A DNA stretch of 64,000 nucleotides. It comes from Actinomycetospora succinea. GTDB taxonomy: Bacteria > Actinomycetota > Actinomycetes > Mycobacteriales > Pseudonocardiaceae. The translations under genes and the position numbers were made by a program. Positions 27,921 through 39,985 of this stretch are shown piece by piece. Numbering within the stretch: position 1 is the stretch's first letter; every line of letters begins with the position of its first letter. Below the pieces are notes generated by a model. It was given only the letters and a program-made list of their open reading frames with translations. It did no database searches and was not told the DNA's origin. Location: NCBI RefSeq assembly GCF_004363095.1, contig NZ_SNYO01000006.1, forward strand, positions 186,001-250,000, read 5' to 3'.

Positions 27921-27936
27921 ACGGAGGGTCTGATCG

Positions 27937-30900
27937 TCAGCCGGTGGGCGGTCCCGCCGGTCGCGAGGCCGCGCGGCGGCGGCCCCGGCGGGCGGTGCCG
28001 GCACCCGTGGGGGCCGCGGCCGGCTCCGGCGTGCCGTCGGTGTCCTCGGCGGTGTCCTGGCTGCTCCCCGCGGGCGTCACCAGGGCCTCGTCGCGGCCGT
28101 GACCGTTGCCGTTGGCGGCCCCGATGGCGCCGGTGATGCGCGGTGCCGGTGCGGTCTCGGCGACGGCTTCGGTGACGGCGTCCGCCCCCGTGTCCGGCCC
28201 GGTGCCGTTGCTGCCCGGGACGTGCTCGGCGAGGTCGGCCTCGAGCGCGACCTCGGCCTGGACGGCCTCGTGGATCGTCTCCTCGACCGCCTCGACGGGT
28301 TCGGCGACCTCGTCGGCCGCCTCAGCGGGCTCCTGCTCGGCACCGGTGGCCTCGGCGAGGCCCGCCTCGAGCTCGACTTCGTCCGCCTCGACGACGGTCG
28401 GGACGTCGGCCGCGGCGGTCGCGGTGACCGTCTCCTCCGCGTCCTCGCCCTCGTCGTCGCGTCCGAGACCGCTGGCGGCGGCCACGGTGGCCGGCGAGGC
28501 GCCCTCGGAGCGCTCCGCCCGGCGGCCGCGACGGCCACGCCGCCCGGACCCGCCGGACCCGGAGTCCTTGCCGCCGTCCTTGTCCTTGGCGTCCTTGCCG
28601 TCCTTGCCGCCGTCCTTGGCGTCCTTCGACCCGCCCGAGCCGTTCCCGTTCGACGACCCGTGGTCCCCGAACACGGGCTCGCTCGAGACGATGACGCCGC
28701 GCCCGCGGCAGTGCTCGCAGGTCGTGGAGAACTCGTCGAGCAGGCCCTGCCCGACCCGCTTGCGCGTCATCTGCACCAGGCCGAGCGAGGTGACCTCGGA
28801 GACCTGGTGGCGCGTGCGGTCGCGGCCGAGGCACTCGGTGAGGCGGCGCAGCACGAGGTCGCGGTTGGACTCCAGGACCATGTCGATGAAGTCGATGACG
28901 ATCATGCCGCCGATGTCGCGCAGCCGGAGCTGGCGGACGATCTCCTCGGCGGCCTCGAGGTTGTTGCGGGTGACCGTCTCCTCGAGGTTGCCGCCGGAGC
29001 CGGTGAACTTGCCGGTGTTGACGTCGACGACGGTCATCGCCTCGGTCCGGTCGATCACCAGCGTGCCGCCCGAGGGCAGCCAGACCTTGCGGTCGAGCGC
29101 CTTGACCAGCTGCTCGTCGATGCGGTGCGCGGCGAACACGTCCTCGGGTCCGGTGTGGCGGATCAGGCGACCGGCCTGCTCGGGGGCGACGGTCGCGACG
29201 TACTCCTCGAGCGTCTCCCACGCCCGCTCGCCCGAGACGACGAGCGAGGAGAAGTCCTCGTTGAACATGTCGCGGACGACACGGATGAGGAGATCGGGCT
29301 CCTCGTAGACCAGGGTCGGGCCCTTGGAGCCCTTCGCGCCGGCGGCCGAGGACTCGATCCCCTCCCACTGCGCGGTGAGCCGGCGGACGTCGCGCTCGAG
29401 GTCCTCCTCGCTGACGCCCTCGGCGGCCGTGCGGATGATGACGCCCGACTCGTCGGGGACGATCCGCTTGAGGATCTCCTTGAGCCGCTTGCGCTCGGTG
29501 TCGGGCAGCTTGCGGCTGATCCCGGTGGCGCCGCCCGCGGGCACGAACACCAGGAAGCGCCCGGGCAGGCTGATCTGGGTGGTCAGGCGCGCGCCCTTGT
29601 GGCCGACCGGGTCCTTCGTCACCTGGACGAGCACCTGGTCGCCGGTCGACAGCGCCTGCTCGATCTTGCGCTGCTTGCCCTCGAGTCCCGAGGCGTCCCA
29701 GTTGACCTCGCCGGCGTAGAGGACGGCGTTGCGCCCCCGGCCGATGTCGACGAACGCGGCCTCCATCGACGGGAGCACGTTCTGCACCCGGCCGAGGTAG
29801 ACGTTGCCGACCATCGAGTTCTGGCCCTCGCCGGCCACGAAGTGCTCGACGAGGACGCCGTCCTCGAGGACCCCGATCTGGCTGCGGCCGGCCTGCTGGC
29901 GCACCACCATCGTGCGCTCGACGGCCTCGCGCCGGGCGAGGAACTCGGACTCGGACAGGATCGCGGGCCGGCGGCGGCCGGACTCGCGCCCGTCGCGGCG
30001 GCGCTGGCGCTTGGCCTCCAGGCGCGTGGAGCCCTTGACCCCGCGCACCTCGTCGTTCGAGGACTTGCCGCCCTCGGGACGCTCGACCCGGTCGCGGACG
30101 TGCGTGACGGTGTCCGGCGGGTCATTGCCGTCGGAGGAGCCCTCGGTGGAGCCGTCGCCCGACGAGCCGTCGCCGTCCGAGGAGCGGCGCCGACGCCGGC
30201 GCCGGCGCCGCGAGCCGCCCGAGGAGCCCTCGCCCTCGTCGCTGTCGGAGCTCTCGGACTCGGCGTCGTCGTCGGACTCGCCCTCGGCGTCGGAGCCGGA
30301 CTGCTCGTCCCCGCCCTCGGACTCGCCGTCGTCCGACGAGTCGGCGTCACCGTCGTCGCTGCCGCCCCGGCCACGACCGCGCCCGCGGCGCCCGCGGCGG
30401 CGACGCCGGCGACCGTTGTCGTCGTCGTCGTCGGAGCTGTCGCTGCCGTCCGTGCCGTCGGCCCCGTCGCCGCCCGTGGCGCCGGTCGCGGTGTCCTCGG
30501 AGGTGCCGGCCGGCGTCTCCGGGGTCTCGGGCTCGTCGGCGGGCGGGGTCGCCTCGCCGGTGGTCTCGGTCTCGGTGGCCTCGCCGGGGGTGACGACCCC
30601 GGTCGAGCGGCTCCCGCGACGCCGGCGGGTGCGCGACGGGGCGGCCTCGGTGTCCGAGCCCGACTCGGGGGCCAGGAACATCGGCGCGGCGAAGGCCGGC
30701 GCCGCCGCGGTGGTCCGCGGGGTGGCGTCACCGACGGTGTCGGCGGTGTCGCTGCCGTCGGCGACGGTGTCGAGCGTGGTGTCGCGCGCCGTCTCGGGCA
30801 GCGCGAGCTCGGCCGCGGCGTCCGAGGGCGCGGGCACGTCGCCGAGCACGTCGGCGGCGCTCGCGGTCGCCTCGGCGACCGGCTCGGCCGCGGGGGCACC

Positions 30901-31155
30901 CGGGGTCGGGAAGAGGTCCTCGACGACCTGGCTCACGACCCCGCGGTCGACGCTGGACTGGGCGCTGCGCGCCCCGACGCCGAGCCGGGCCAGCACGGCC
31001 AGCAGCTCACGGCTGGACGTGCCCACGACACGGGCGAGCGCGTGCACCCGCACCTTGTCCGGGAGCGCGGCCAGGGCCGCGTCGTCGGGCCGTCCGGGTG
31101 CGACGGAACCCCCCGCGGCGGGTGAACCGCCGGAGGGGGTGTCGATGTCGGTCAT
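27937..31155 (-). CDS. rne: Ribonuclease E/G
   Basis: A 1,072-aa RNase E/G, the main endonuclease of mRNA decay and rRNA maturation. N-terminal residues 34-80 form an IF2-N-like domain ([20 protein letters not shown]). About 350 residues of low complexity follow, with acidic Ser/Asp/Glu blocks and Arg-rich blocks. The catalytic core then has an S1 domain ([20 protein letters not shown]), the DNase-I-like active site ([15 protein letters not shown] and MIVIDFIDM) and the zinc link CEHCRGRG. The disordered C-terminal tail has Lys/Asp/Gly repeats and an acidic end. ATG at 31155 follows GGAGGAGATGG. The catalytic core sits centrally, as in mycobacteria. Confidence 0.95.
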   Translation of the reverse strand: MTDIDTPSGGSPAAGGSVAPGRPDDAALAALPDKVRVHALARVVGTSSRELLAVLARLGVGARSAQSSVDRGVVSQVVEDLFPTPGAPAAEPVAEATASAADVLGDVPAPSDAAAELALPETARDTTLDTVADGSDTADTVGDATPRTTAAAPAFAAPMFLAPESGSDTEAAPSRTRRRRGSRSTGVVTPGEATETETTGEATPPADEPETPETPAGTSEDTATGATGGDGADGTDGSDSSDDDDDNGRRRRRRGRRGRGRGRGGSDDGDADSSDDGESEGGDEQSGSDAEGESDDDAESESSDSDEGEGSSGGSRRRRRRRRRSSDGDGSSGDGSTEGSSDGNDPPDTVTHVRDRVERPEGGKSSNDEVRGVKGSTRLEAKRQRRRDGRESGRRRPAILSESEFLARREAVERTMVVRQQAGRSQIGVLEDGVLVEHFVAGEGQNSMVGNVYLGRVQNVLPSMEAAFVDIGRGRNAVLYAGEVNWDASGLEGKQRKIEQALSTGDQVLVQVTKDPVGHKGARLTTQISLPGRFLVFVPAGGATGISRKLPDTERKRLKEILKRIVPDESGVIIRTAAEGVSEEDLERDVRRLTAQWEGIESSAAGAKGSKGPTLVYEEPDLLIRVVRDMFNEDFSSLVVSGERAWETLEEYVATVAPEQAGRLIRHTGPEDVFAAHRIDEQLVKALDRKVWLPSGGTLVIDRTEAMTVVDVNTGKFTGSGGNLEETVTRNNLEAAEEIVRQLRLRDIGGMIVIDFIDMVLESNRDLVLRRLTECLGRDRTRHQVSEVTSLGLVQMTRKRVGQGLLDEFSTTCEHCRGRGVIVSSEPVFGDHGSSNGNGSGGSKDAKDGGKDGKDAKDKDGGKDSGSGGSGRRGRRGRRAERSEGASPATVAAASGLGRDDEGEDAEETVTATAAADVPTVVEADEVELEAGLAEATGAEQEPAEAADEVAEPVEAVEETIHEAVQAEVALEADLAEHVPGSNGTGPDTGADAVTEAVAETAPAPRITGAIGAANGNGHGRDEALVTPAGSSQDTAEDTDGTPEPAAAPTGAGTARRGRRRAASRPAGPPTG

Positions 31156-31339
31156 CCATCTCCTCCGCCCCCGGGCGCGACACGGGGGTCGCGGCCACAC
31201 GGGGACCTTCGCGTGGTCTCGCCGGGGCGGCCGCCGGGGGCGGTCGCCGACTGCGGCACGGCCGGCGGATCGGGTGGCCGTCGGACCGTGCGGTGCGCCG
31301 AAGTGCGAGCACCGAAGCCGACCGGGTCCGTCCGGGCGA

Positions 31340-32134
31340 CTACGCGGGGGTGGCCGCGCGGTCCGCCGCGAGCGGGTCGATCAACTCTCCGCGCTCGTCG
31401 AGCCGTCCCTGGGCCCACCGGGTGGCCCTGACGGGCTCCGGGAACTCGAGGCCGGCGACGGCGCGAAGGGCACTGCACACATCGTCGGGTCGTGCGGCCG
31501 GCGTGGTGTGCCGTACGACCGCTGTCAGTCTCCCACACGTCGCCGCTCGTGCACGGTCCTCCCGGTCGGCGGCGAGCGGTTCGCCCTTCCGGGTGAGTCC
31601 GCACGCCAGTTCGGCCACGGCGGATCGCACGTCCAGCGGCCGGGGACCGTTCTTGGTGAGGCGCTCCACCGACACCTCCGGGGCGGCGAGGAACGCCTCG
31701 ACGGCCCCGGCGAGCGTGTCGTCGGACACGCCGGGGGTCTCGATCTCCCAGCGGCTGGCGTCGATCCGGTCGGCGAGCGCGCCCGGGCCCGCCAGCACCA
31801 CCTCGACGACGGCGATCCCCTCGGGCAGGACCGCGTCGACCTCGCGGGCGACGAGCACGGGGTCGAGGTGTTCGGTGACCCCGATCTCGACGTACTCCGC
31901 CTCGCTCGCCGCGCCGGTCGGGGCGGCGCCGATCCAGGACAGCCGCGGGTGCGGGCTGAACCCGTGCGAGAGCGACACCGGCACCCCGGCGCGGCGCAGC
32001 GTCCACTCCATGGTGCGCGCGACGTCACGGTGCGAGCTGAACCGGGCGCGGCCGCGCTTGGCGAACTGCATCCGCAGCTTGGCCACCGTCGGCGCCGACG
32101 GGTGCGGCGCCTCGCCGGGCTTCGTCCTCGCCAT
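31340..32134 (-). CDS. TIGR03936 family radical-SAM-associated protein (DUF2344)
   Basis: A 264-aa protein. The conserved core is LRMQFAKRGRARFSSHRDVARTMEWTLRRAG followed by LSHGFSPHPRLSWI, the signature of the DUF2344/TIGR03936 family. Members are found beside, or fused to, the B12-binding radical SAM protein of the TIGR03960 type, which is encoded two genes upstream here. The pair may modify a tRNA or protein, but no activity is established. The ATG at 32134 overlaps the stop of the GNAT gene (ATGA), so it is translationally coupled. Confidence 0.9.
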   Translation of the reverse strand: MARTKPGEAPHPSAPTVAKLRMQFAKRGRARFSSHRDVARTMEWTLRRAGVPVSLSHGFSPHPRLSWIGAAPTGAASEAEYVEIGVTEHLDPVLVAREVDAVLPEGIAVVEVVLAGPGALADRIDASRWEIETPGVSDDTLAGAVEAFLAAPEVSVERLTKNGPRPLDVRSAVAELACGLTRKGEPLAADREDRARAATCGRLTAVVRHTTPAARPDDVCSALRAVAGLEFPEPVRATRWAQGRLDERGELIDPLAADRAATPA

Positions 32135-32636
32135 CAGCCGCTCCCTCCGGTCGACAGCACCATCATCTCGTCTCCCGCCGGGCTGAAGCCCGCCGCGCGG
32201 TAGAACGCCGCCCCTGACGCGGACGGCCGCAGCACAAGGCGGACCAGCCCGCGCTCGCGGGCGTGGGTCACGGCGGCGCCGAGCAGCTTGCGGGGCACGC
32301 CGCGCGGGGCGGCGCCGAGCGCGACGAGGCTGCCGACGTAGCCCCACCGCTCCCCCGGACGGCCCGGCGCGGGCATCGCGGCGACCTCGGCGACGTCGAG
32401 GGACCCGACGACCTCCCAGCCGGTGTCCCACGACGCCTCGGCCACCCACACCGCGTGGTGCGAGAGCTCGGCGCGCCACCACGTCGCGAACCCGTGCTCG
32501 AAGCCCGGGTCGGCGCCGGGCGCGATCCGGCCCCGCTGCTCGATCCAGGCCCGGCGCAGCGCGGCGACCGCGTCCCCGTCCGTGGTGCCGGCCCGGCGGA
32601 CTCGCACCTCGGCGGCGTCGGGGACCTCGGCCGCAC

Positions 32637-32640
<4 letters not shown>
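32134..32640 (-). CDS. GNAT family N-acetyltransferase
   Basis: A 168-aa acetyltransferase. Motif A, which binds acetyl-CoA, is in the VALGAAPRGVPRKLLGAAV stretch, and motif B ends with the family-typical FYRAAGFSPAG. GTG at 32640 overlaps the stop of the radical SAM gene (GTGA), and its own stop overlaps the TIGR03936 gene. Insertion of a GNAT gene between the two radical-SAM-linked partners suggests a shared substrate, but that is inference. Confidence 0.87.
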
Positions 32641-34613
<1,973 letters not shown>

Positions 34614-34633
34614 GGACCCAGGGTAAGGATGGC

Positions 34634-34689
34634 GTCGCCACGTGAGGGATATGGGTCGTCCTGACGACTCATCTCACTCACGTGGCGAC
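34634..34689. repeat. Intergenic 13-bp inverted repeat with inner stem
   Basis: GTCGCCACGTGAG at 34634-34646 and CTCACGTGGCGAC at 34677-34689 are perfect inverted copies 30 bp apart. Between them ATGGGTCGT and ACGACTCAT form a second near-perfect stem with a CCTG loop. The structure fills the gap between ndk (stop at 34695, same strand) and the radical SAM gene. It may act as an ndk terminator, an mRNA-processing site or a REP-like element; no T run follows. Confidence 0.6.
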
Positions 34690-34694
34690 AGCCA

Positions 34695-35099
34695 TCACCC
34701 GAACCAGAGCTTGATCTCGCGCTCGGCGGACTCGGGCGAGTCGGAGCCGTGCACGATGTTCGAGCCGGTCTCGAGGGCCAGGTCGCCGCGGATCGAGCCG
34801 GGCACCGCCTTCTCGACCGGGTCGGTGCCGCCCGCGATCTGGCGGAAGGCGGCGATGGCGCGGGGGCCCTCGACGACCATTGCGGCCACCGGCGCGGAGG
34901 TGATGAACGAGATGAGCTCCTCGTAGAAGCCCTTGCCCTCGTGCTCGGCGTAGTGCTGCGACGCCAGGTCGCGGTCGACGGCCTTCAGCTCCAGCGACAC
35001 GAGGCGCAGCCCCTTGCGCTCGATGCGCGAGACGACCTCGCCGATCAGGCCGCGCTGGACGCCGTCGGGCTTGACCAGCACCAGGGTGCGCTCGTTCAC
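34695..35099 (-). CDS. ndk: Nucleoside diphosphate kinase
   Basis: A 134-aa Ndk that moves the gamma-phosphate of NTPs to NDPs through a phospho-histidine. The active-site His is H117 in NIVHGSDS; the N-terminus [13 protein letters not shown] and the [16 protein letters not shown] loop are complete. GTG at 35099 follows AGAGGAACGAC. It lies downstream of folC-DUF4233 as in other actinobacteria. Confidence 0.97.
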   Translation of the reverse strand: MNERTLVLVKPDGVQRGLIGEVVSRIERKGLRLVSLELKAVDRDLASQHYAEHEGKGFYEELISFITSAPVAAMVVEGPRAIAAFRQIAGGTDPVEKAVPGSIRGDLALETGSNIVHGSDSPESAEREIKLWFG

Positions 35100-35176
35100 G
35101 TCGTTCCTCTCGGGGTGGACCGCAGGGTCGCCGCCGAGGGTAACGAGCCCGGTCAGCCGCCCTGCTCGGCCCACTG

Positions 35177-35563
35177 CTACCCGGGTCCGGCTCCGCTGCG
35201 CTCCGCGAACAGTCGCTGGCGTCTCAGCACCTCGTGGCGCATCCAGAGCATCAGCGCCCAGACGAGGCAGAAGATCAGCCCGAGGATGCCGAGCGACGGC
35301 GACACGACCCAGCCGAGCAGCATGAGCACCTGGAGCGCCAGGGCCAGCGGGAGGCCCCAGGGCTTCGAGAAGCGGGCGATCGCGACGATCATGCCGACGG
35401 TCAGCACGACCACCCAGGCGATCTTGGCCGGCGTCAGGCCGCCCTCGACCTTGTCCATCACCAGCAGCCCGAGCGGCACGATGACGGCCTCGAGCGACAG
35501 GCACGCGCTCGCCGGGCCGCGGAACGCCTTCTTCGCCGCGGCACCACCGTCGGGAACGGTCAC
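35177..35563 (-). CDS. DUF4233 family small membrane protein
   Basis: A 128-aa protein with four predicted membrane helices (around residues 19-37, 48-64, 70-86 and 91-108). It sits between folC and ndk, which is the conserved place of the DUF4233 family in actinobacteria. Its function is unknown. The GTG start at 35563 overlaps the folC stop (GTGA), implying coupled translation. Confidence 0.88.
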   Translation of the reverse strand: MTVPDGGAAAKKAFRGPASACLSLEAVIVPLGLLVMDKVEGGLTPAKIAWVVVLTVGMIVAIARFSKPWGLPLALALQVLMLLGWVVSPSLGILGLIFCLVWALMLWMRHEVLRRQRLFAERSGAGPG

Positions 35564-37128
35564 TGCGGCTCCCTCCCCAGCAGCGTCCGGGCTTCGCCCG
35601 CGGCGACCACCGAGCCGACGACGAGCACGCCGGCGCCCGCGACCGGGGTCTCCGGGTCGTCGGTCTCCTCGGCCAGCCCGATCGCCGTCTCCAGGGCCGC
35701 GTCCATCCGGGTCTCGACGACGACGCGGTCGGCGCCGAAGAACCCGACCGCGAGGCTCCCGAGCTCGTCGGCGTCCATCGCCCGCGGCGACGACACGGCG
35801 GTGACGACGACCTCGTCGAGCACCGGCTCGAGGGCGGCGAGGATGCCGTCGGCGTCCTTGTCGCGCATCACCGCGAGCACCCCGACCAGCCGCCGGAACG
35901 AGAACTCCTCGCGCACCGCGGTGGCCGCGGCGCGCGCCCCGTGGGGGTTGTGGGCGGCGTCGACGACGACGGTCGGCGCCGAGCGCAGCCGCTCGAGGCG
36001 CCCCGGCACCCGCACCGAGGCGAAGGCGTCGCGGACGGCGGCGATGTCGAGCTTGCGCGACGCCCCCGCTCCGAAGAAGGCCTCGACGGTCGCGAGCGCC
36101 AGCGCGGCGTTCTTGGCCTGGTGCTCGCCGAAGAGCGGGAGGTAGATGTCGTCGTACTCGCCGCCGAGCCCCTGCAGGCGCAGCTGCTGGCCGCCCACGG
36201 CGACCTCGCGGCCCAGCACCCCGAACTCCATGCCCGCGCGCGCCACCTCGGCGTCCATCGCCACCGCGCGCTCGAGCAGGACCTTGGCGGCCTCGGGCGA
36301 CTGCTCGGCCATGAGGGCGACGGCGCCCTCCTTGATCACGCCGGCCTTCTCGGCCGCGATCCCGCCGAGCTCCGAGCCCAGGTAGTTCACGTGGTCGATG
36401 TCGATCGGGGTGATCGCGGCGACGACGGCGTCGGCGACGTTGGTGGCGTCCCAGCTCCCGCCGAGGCCCACCTCGAGGACCGCGACGTCGACCGGGGCGT
36501 CGGCGAACGCCGCGAACGCCATGCCCGTGAGCACCTCGAACTTCGAGAGCCGCGGGCCGTCGCCCTGGGCGCGGTCGACGATCCCGAGGAACGGGGCGAT
36601 CTCCTGGTAGACCTCGACGTAGCGCCGCGCGCTGATCGGGGCGCCGTCGATCGCGATCCGCTCGGTGGCCCGCTGCAGGTGCGGGCTCGTGTAGCGCCCG
36701 GTGCGCGGCCCGATGCGGGTCAGCAGCGCGTCGATCATCCGGGTGACCGAGCTCTTGCCGTTGGTGCCGGCGACGTGGATCGCCGGGTACGAGCGCTGCG
36801 GGTCGCCGAGCACCTCGACCAGCGCGCGGATGCGGTCGAGCGAGGGCTCGATGCGGGTCTCGGGCCAGCGCTCGTCCAGCTCGGCCTCGACGGCGCGCAG
36901 CGCGGCGAGCGCCTCGGCGTCGTCCGGCTCGCGGTCGGGCCGGTCGTCGGTGGGCCCGGTGGTGACGCCCTGGCTCAGGGCGTCGGCGAGCGCCCCGCCG
37001 CCCGGGCCGGAGCCGGCGTCATCGGCGCCGCCGGCCATCGCCAGGAGCTGGGCGAGCTCGTCGGCGTCCGCGTCGCCGGACGCGTCCTGCTCGGCGCTGA
37101 CGGAGCCCCATCGGTCGTCGCTGCTCAT
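35560..37128 (-). CDS. folC: Folylpolyglutamate synthase/dihydrofolate synthase
   Basis: A 522-aa FolC that adds glutamate to dihydropteroate or folates using ATP. The P-loop is [27 protein letters not shown] is the folate-binding segment, and [14 protein letters not shown] and [12 protein letters not shown] are the remaining family motifs. An acidic N-terminal extension of roughly 80 residues before the conserved domain is seen in actinobacterial homologues. ATG at 37128 is the first start downstream of the DUF6457 gene stop (37140). Confidence 0.95.
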   Translation of the reverse strand: MSSDDRWGSVSAEQDASGDADADELAQLLAMAGGADDAGSGPGGGALADALSQGVTTGPTDDRPDREPDDAEALAALRAVEAELDERWPETRIEPSLDRIRALVEVLGDPQRSYPAIHVAGTNGKSSVTRMIDALLTRIGPRTGRYTSPHLQRATERIAIDGAPISARRYVEVYQEIAPFLGIVDRAQGDGPRLSKFEVLTGMAFAAFADAPVDVAVLEVGLGGSWDATNVADAVVAAITPIDIDHVNYLGSELGGIAAEKAGVIKEGAVALMAEQSPEAAKVLLERAVAMDAEVARAGMEFGVLGREVAVGGQQLRLQGLGGEYDDIYLPLFGEHQAKNAALALATVEAFFGAGASRKLDIAAVRDAFASVRVPGRLERLRSAPTVVVDAAHNPHGARAAATAVREEFSFRRLVGVLAVMRDKDADGILAALEPVLDEVVVTAVSSPRAMDADELGSLAVGFFGADRVVVETRMDAALETAIGLAEETDDPETPVAGAGVLVVGSVVAAGEARTLLGREPQ

Positions 37129-37139
37129 CACCCTCGATG

Positions 37140-37415
37140 CTACGGCCGGGGGTGCTCCCGGGCCCGCGCCGCCAGCCGGTCGGCGAAGCCCTGCGCGAGC
37201 TCCGGCTCCCCCGGCCCCGACCCGGCCGCCCGCCCCACGGCGAGGCCCAGCAGGTAGGCGCTGATCGGCGCCGCGGGCCGGGCGACGCCGTGGGCGACGT
37301 CCTTGGTCATGTCGAGGACGAGGGGCTGCACGAGCTCGGGGTCGACGAGCGCGTGCAGCTCGTCGATCCCGAGCTCGCGGGCGACCTCGTCGATCCAGTC
37401 GGAGAGCTCGGACAC
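37140..37415 (-). CDS. DUF6457 family protein
   Basis: A 91-aa helical protein (SDWIDEVARELGI, then LVLDMTKDVAHGVARPAAPISAYLLG). I match it to DUF6457, a small family often found near molybdenum-cofactor or formate genes in actinobacteria. It lies between folC and the OFA-type transporter and only 12 bp before folC. The start is GTG at 37415. Function unknown. Confidence 0.75.
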   Translation of the reverse strand: MSELSDWIDEVARELGIDELHALVDPELVQPLVLDMTKDVAHGVARPAAPISAYLLGLAVGRAAGSGPGEPELAQGFADRLAARAREHPRP

Positions 37416-37523
37416 CTAGAAGAGGGCACCGACGTTCTGGAGCAGGGACCAGACCCCGTAGAGGAACGGGATCACCACCCACGCCCACGCGAACACGGTG
37501 AGCACCGTGCGACCGGCGGTCAT
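37416..37523 (-). CDS. 35-aa MFS transporter small subunit-like membrane peptide
   Basis: A 35-aa peptide starting [20 protein letters not shown] and consisting of one membrane helix. Its ATG overlaps the stop of the OFA transporter gene (ATGA), the exact arrangement of the MFS small-subunit peptides found after oxalate/formate-type transporters in actinobacteria. It presumably packs against the transporter. It is shorter than most gene finders allow. Confidence 0.75.
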   Translation of the reverse strand: MTAGRTVLTVFAWAWVVIPFLYGVWSLLQNVGALF

Positions 37524-38905
37524 CGGGACACCTCCTCGGTGCGCTCGGAGCCGCCCGGAACACCGGCGTCCTCGACGCCTCCGCGCTCCGAGTCGGCGAC
37601 GTAGTTCTTCGGGTCGACGGGCCGGATGAGCTCGTTGGCGACGAAGCCGATCACCAGCAGCCCGATCATGATCGTGAACGAGACCGTGTACTTGGACGGT
37701 CCGGCCACGTCGCCCTGGGCCTCGACGACCGCGTTGACGATCAGCGGACCGAGCACGCCCGCCGCCGACCACGCCGTGAGCAGCCGGCCGTGGATGGCGC
37801 CGACCTGGTAGGTGCCGAAGAGGTCCTTCAGGTAGGCGGGCACGGTCGCGAACCCGGCGCCGTAGAAGGACAGGATCAGCATCGAGGCGATGAGGAAGAT
37901 GACCTTGTTGCCCTCGCCGAACAGCAGGATGACGAGGTAGAGCAGCGCCCCGACCCCGAGGTACATCCGGTAGATGTTCTTGCGGCCCACGATGTCGGAC
38001 GTCGACGACCACACGAACCGGCCGAGCATGTTCGCGAGCGACAGGATCGACACGAACGCCCCGGCGGCGGCCGCGATGGTGGTGGTCGGGCCGCTGGTGG
38101 CGAAGAAGTCCTGGTAGATCGGCTGGGCCTTCTCCAGGATGCCGATACCGGCCGTGACGTTGAAGCAGAGCACGACCCAGAGCAGCCAGAACTGCGGGAG
38201 CTTGATGGCCGTGGCGGCCGAGACCGCGGGGCCCGCCCCGGTCGCGCCGGGCGAGGCCTGCGGCGGGTTCGGGGGCTGCCAGTCGTCGGCGGGCACGCGC
38301 ACGAGCAGCCAGCCCACCGACATGAAGATCGCGTAGCCGATACCCATGACGAGGAACGTCTGCGAGAGCCCGGCTGGCGTCGTGCCGAAGCCGGAGAGCA
38401 ACGCCTTCTCGACGGGCTGCGCGATGAGCGCGCCGCCGCCGAAGCCCATGATCGCGATGCCGGTGGCCATGCCGGGCCGGTCGGCGAACCACTTGATCAG
38501 CGTCGAGACCGGCGAGATGTAGCCGATGCCCAGGCCGATACCGCCGACGAAGCCGTAGCCCACGACGACGAGCCAGTACTGGCCGATCGCGATGCCGCCC
38601 GCCGAGATGATGAAGCCGGCGGCGAAGCAGACGGTGGACACGAACATCGCCCACCGCGGGCCCTTGCGCTCGACCATGGTCCCGCCGAACGCGGCGGAGA
38701 GCCCGAGCATCACGATGGCGAGCTGGAAGGGCAGCGCGGTCGCCGTGCCGGAGAGCCCCAGGCCCTGCCCCAGCCCGGCCTTGAGCACGCTCCACGCGTA
38801 CGCCTGGCCGATGCCGAGGTGCACCGCGAGCGCAGCCGGGGGAACGAGCCAGCGACTCCACCCTGGCGGTGCCACGATGGAGGAGCGATCGAAGAATCCC
38901 GCCAT
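37520..38905 (-). CDS. OFA-family MFS transporter (oxalate/formate antiporter type)
   Basis: A 461-aa major facilitator with about 12 helices. The family signature region [15 protein letters not shown] near the first helix, [17 protein letters not shown] and MGFGGGALI match the oxalate/formate antiporter (OFA) family. A Pro-rich cytoplasmic loop splits the two six-helix halves. The C-terminal tail is acidic. It is divergent from fdhD, a formate-dehydrogenase maturation gene, with a gap of 113 bp, so formate or oxalate transport is plausible but not proven. Confidence 0.88.
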   Translation of the reverse strand: MAGFFDRSSIVAPPGWSRWLVPPAALAVHLGIGQAYAWSVLKAGLGQGLGLSGTATALPFQLAIVMLGLSAAFGGTMVERKGPRWAMFVSTVCFAAGFIISAGGIAIGQYWLVVVGYGFVGGIGLGIGYISPVSTLIKWFADRPGMATGIAIMGFGGGALIAQPVEKALLSGFGTTPAGLSQTFLVMGIGYAIFMSVGWLLVRVPADDWQPPNPPQASPGATGAGPAVSAATAIKLPQFWLLWVVLCFNVTAGIGILEKAQPIYQDFFATSGPTTTIAAAAGAFVSILSLANMLGRFVWSSTSDIVGRKNIYRMYLGVGALLYLVILLFGEGNKVIFLIASMLILSFYGAGFATVPAYLKDLFGTYQVGAIHGRLLTAWSAAGVLGPLIVNAVVEAQGDVAGPSKYTVSFTIMIGLLVIGFVANELIRPVDPKNYVADSERGGVEDAGVPGGSERTEEVSR

Positions 38906-39018
38906 GGATGGCTCCTTCCGTCGACACCGTCCGGTTGGCCTGCCACTACCCGGTCGGGCGAAGAGTCACACACCGACCACACAGAGCAACATCACGCAGC
39001 GAGACCACGGAGGCGCAC

Positions 39019-39876
39019 ATGGGACGCGTGACGGTGAAGCGCCCGGTGCTGCGGATCGTCGACGGCGAGACGCGGCGACGTCCCGACTCGCTGGCCGCCG
39101 AGGAGCCCCTGGAGATCCGCGTCGGCGGGCGCCCGCTCGCCGTCACGATGCGGACGCCGGGCCACGACGTCGAGCTGGCGCACGGCTTCCTGCTCACCGA
39201 GGGCGTCATCGGCGACCGCGAGGACGTGTCGACGGCGCGCTACTGCGACTCGGTCGACGACCACGGCCGCAACACCTACAACGTCCTCGACGTCGCCCTG
39301 GCCCCCGGCGTGGCGCCGCCCGACGAGTCGGTGGAGCGGCGCTTCTACACGACCTCGTCGTGCGGGGTGTGCGGGAAGGCCTCGCTCGACGCGGTGCGAA
39401 CGAAGACGCGCTACGCCCCCGGCGACGACCCGGTCACGCTGACCCCGGACCTCCTGTCGAGCCTGCCCGACGCGCTGCGCGAGGCCCAGGCCGTCTTCGA
39501 CAGCACCGGCGGGCTGCACGCCGCCGGCCTCTTCCGCGCCGACGGGACCCTCGTCGTGGCGCGCGAGGACGTCGGGCGGCACAACGCCGTCGACAAGGTC
39601 CTCGGGTACGCCCTGCTCGGCGGCGGGATCCCGGCCACCGGCTCGATCCTCATGGTGTCCGGGCGGGCGTCGTTCGAGCTGACCCAGAAGGCCGTGATGG
39701 CGGGGGTGCCGGTGCTCGCCGCGGTGTCCGCGCCGTCGTCGCTGGCGGTCGAGATGGCCCGCGAGAGCGGGATGACGCTGGTGGGCTTCCTGCGTGGCCG
39801 CTCGATGAACGTCTACGCGGGGACGCAGCGGATCGTCACCGAGGATGCTCCCCTGGTCGGGGCGGACGGCACGTAA
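39019..39876 (+). CDS. fdhD: Formate dehydrogenase accessory sulfurtransferase FdhD
   Basis: A 285-aa FdhD that passes sulfur from a cysteine desulfurase to the bis-MGD molybdenum cofactor so that formate dehydrogenase becomes active. The sulfur-carrying pair is in [15 protein letters not shown] (C-x2-C), and [13 protein letters not shown] and [14 protein letters not shown] are complete. ATG at 39019 follows CGGAGG. No formate dehydrogenase gene lies in the window, so its client is elsewhere in the genome. Confidence 0.95.
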   Translation: MGRVTVKRPVLRIVDGETRRRPDSLAAEEPLEIRVGGRPLAVTMRTPGHDVELAHGFLLTEGVIGDREDVSTARYCDSVDDHGRNTYNVLDVALAPGVAPPDESVERRFYTTSSCGVCGKASLDAVRTKTRYAPGDDPVTLTPDLLSSLPDALREAQAVFDSTGGLHAAGLFRADGTLVVAREDVGRHNAVDKVLGYALLGGGIPATGSILMVSGRASFELTQKAVMAGVPVLAAVSAPSSLAVEMARESGMTLVGFLRGRSMNVYAGTQRIVTEDAPLVGADGT

Positions 39877-39985
39877 CGAGCGCGCGGGCGTCCGCGACGC
39901 CCCCGTGAGCGCTGCCGGGGAACGCCGGCGGCGGTCCGTACCGTGATCGAGCAATCCGCCCGTCCCCGTCGAGGAGGATCCGGCC

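Noticed and set aside
28099..31125. Long open frame on the plus strand opposite rne
   Set aside because: It mirrors the strongly biased codons of rne; the protein is low-complexity without any motif, which is typical antisense shadow in GC-rich DNA.
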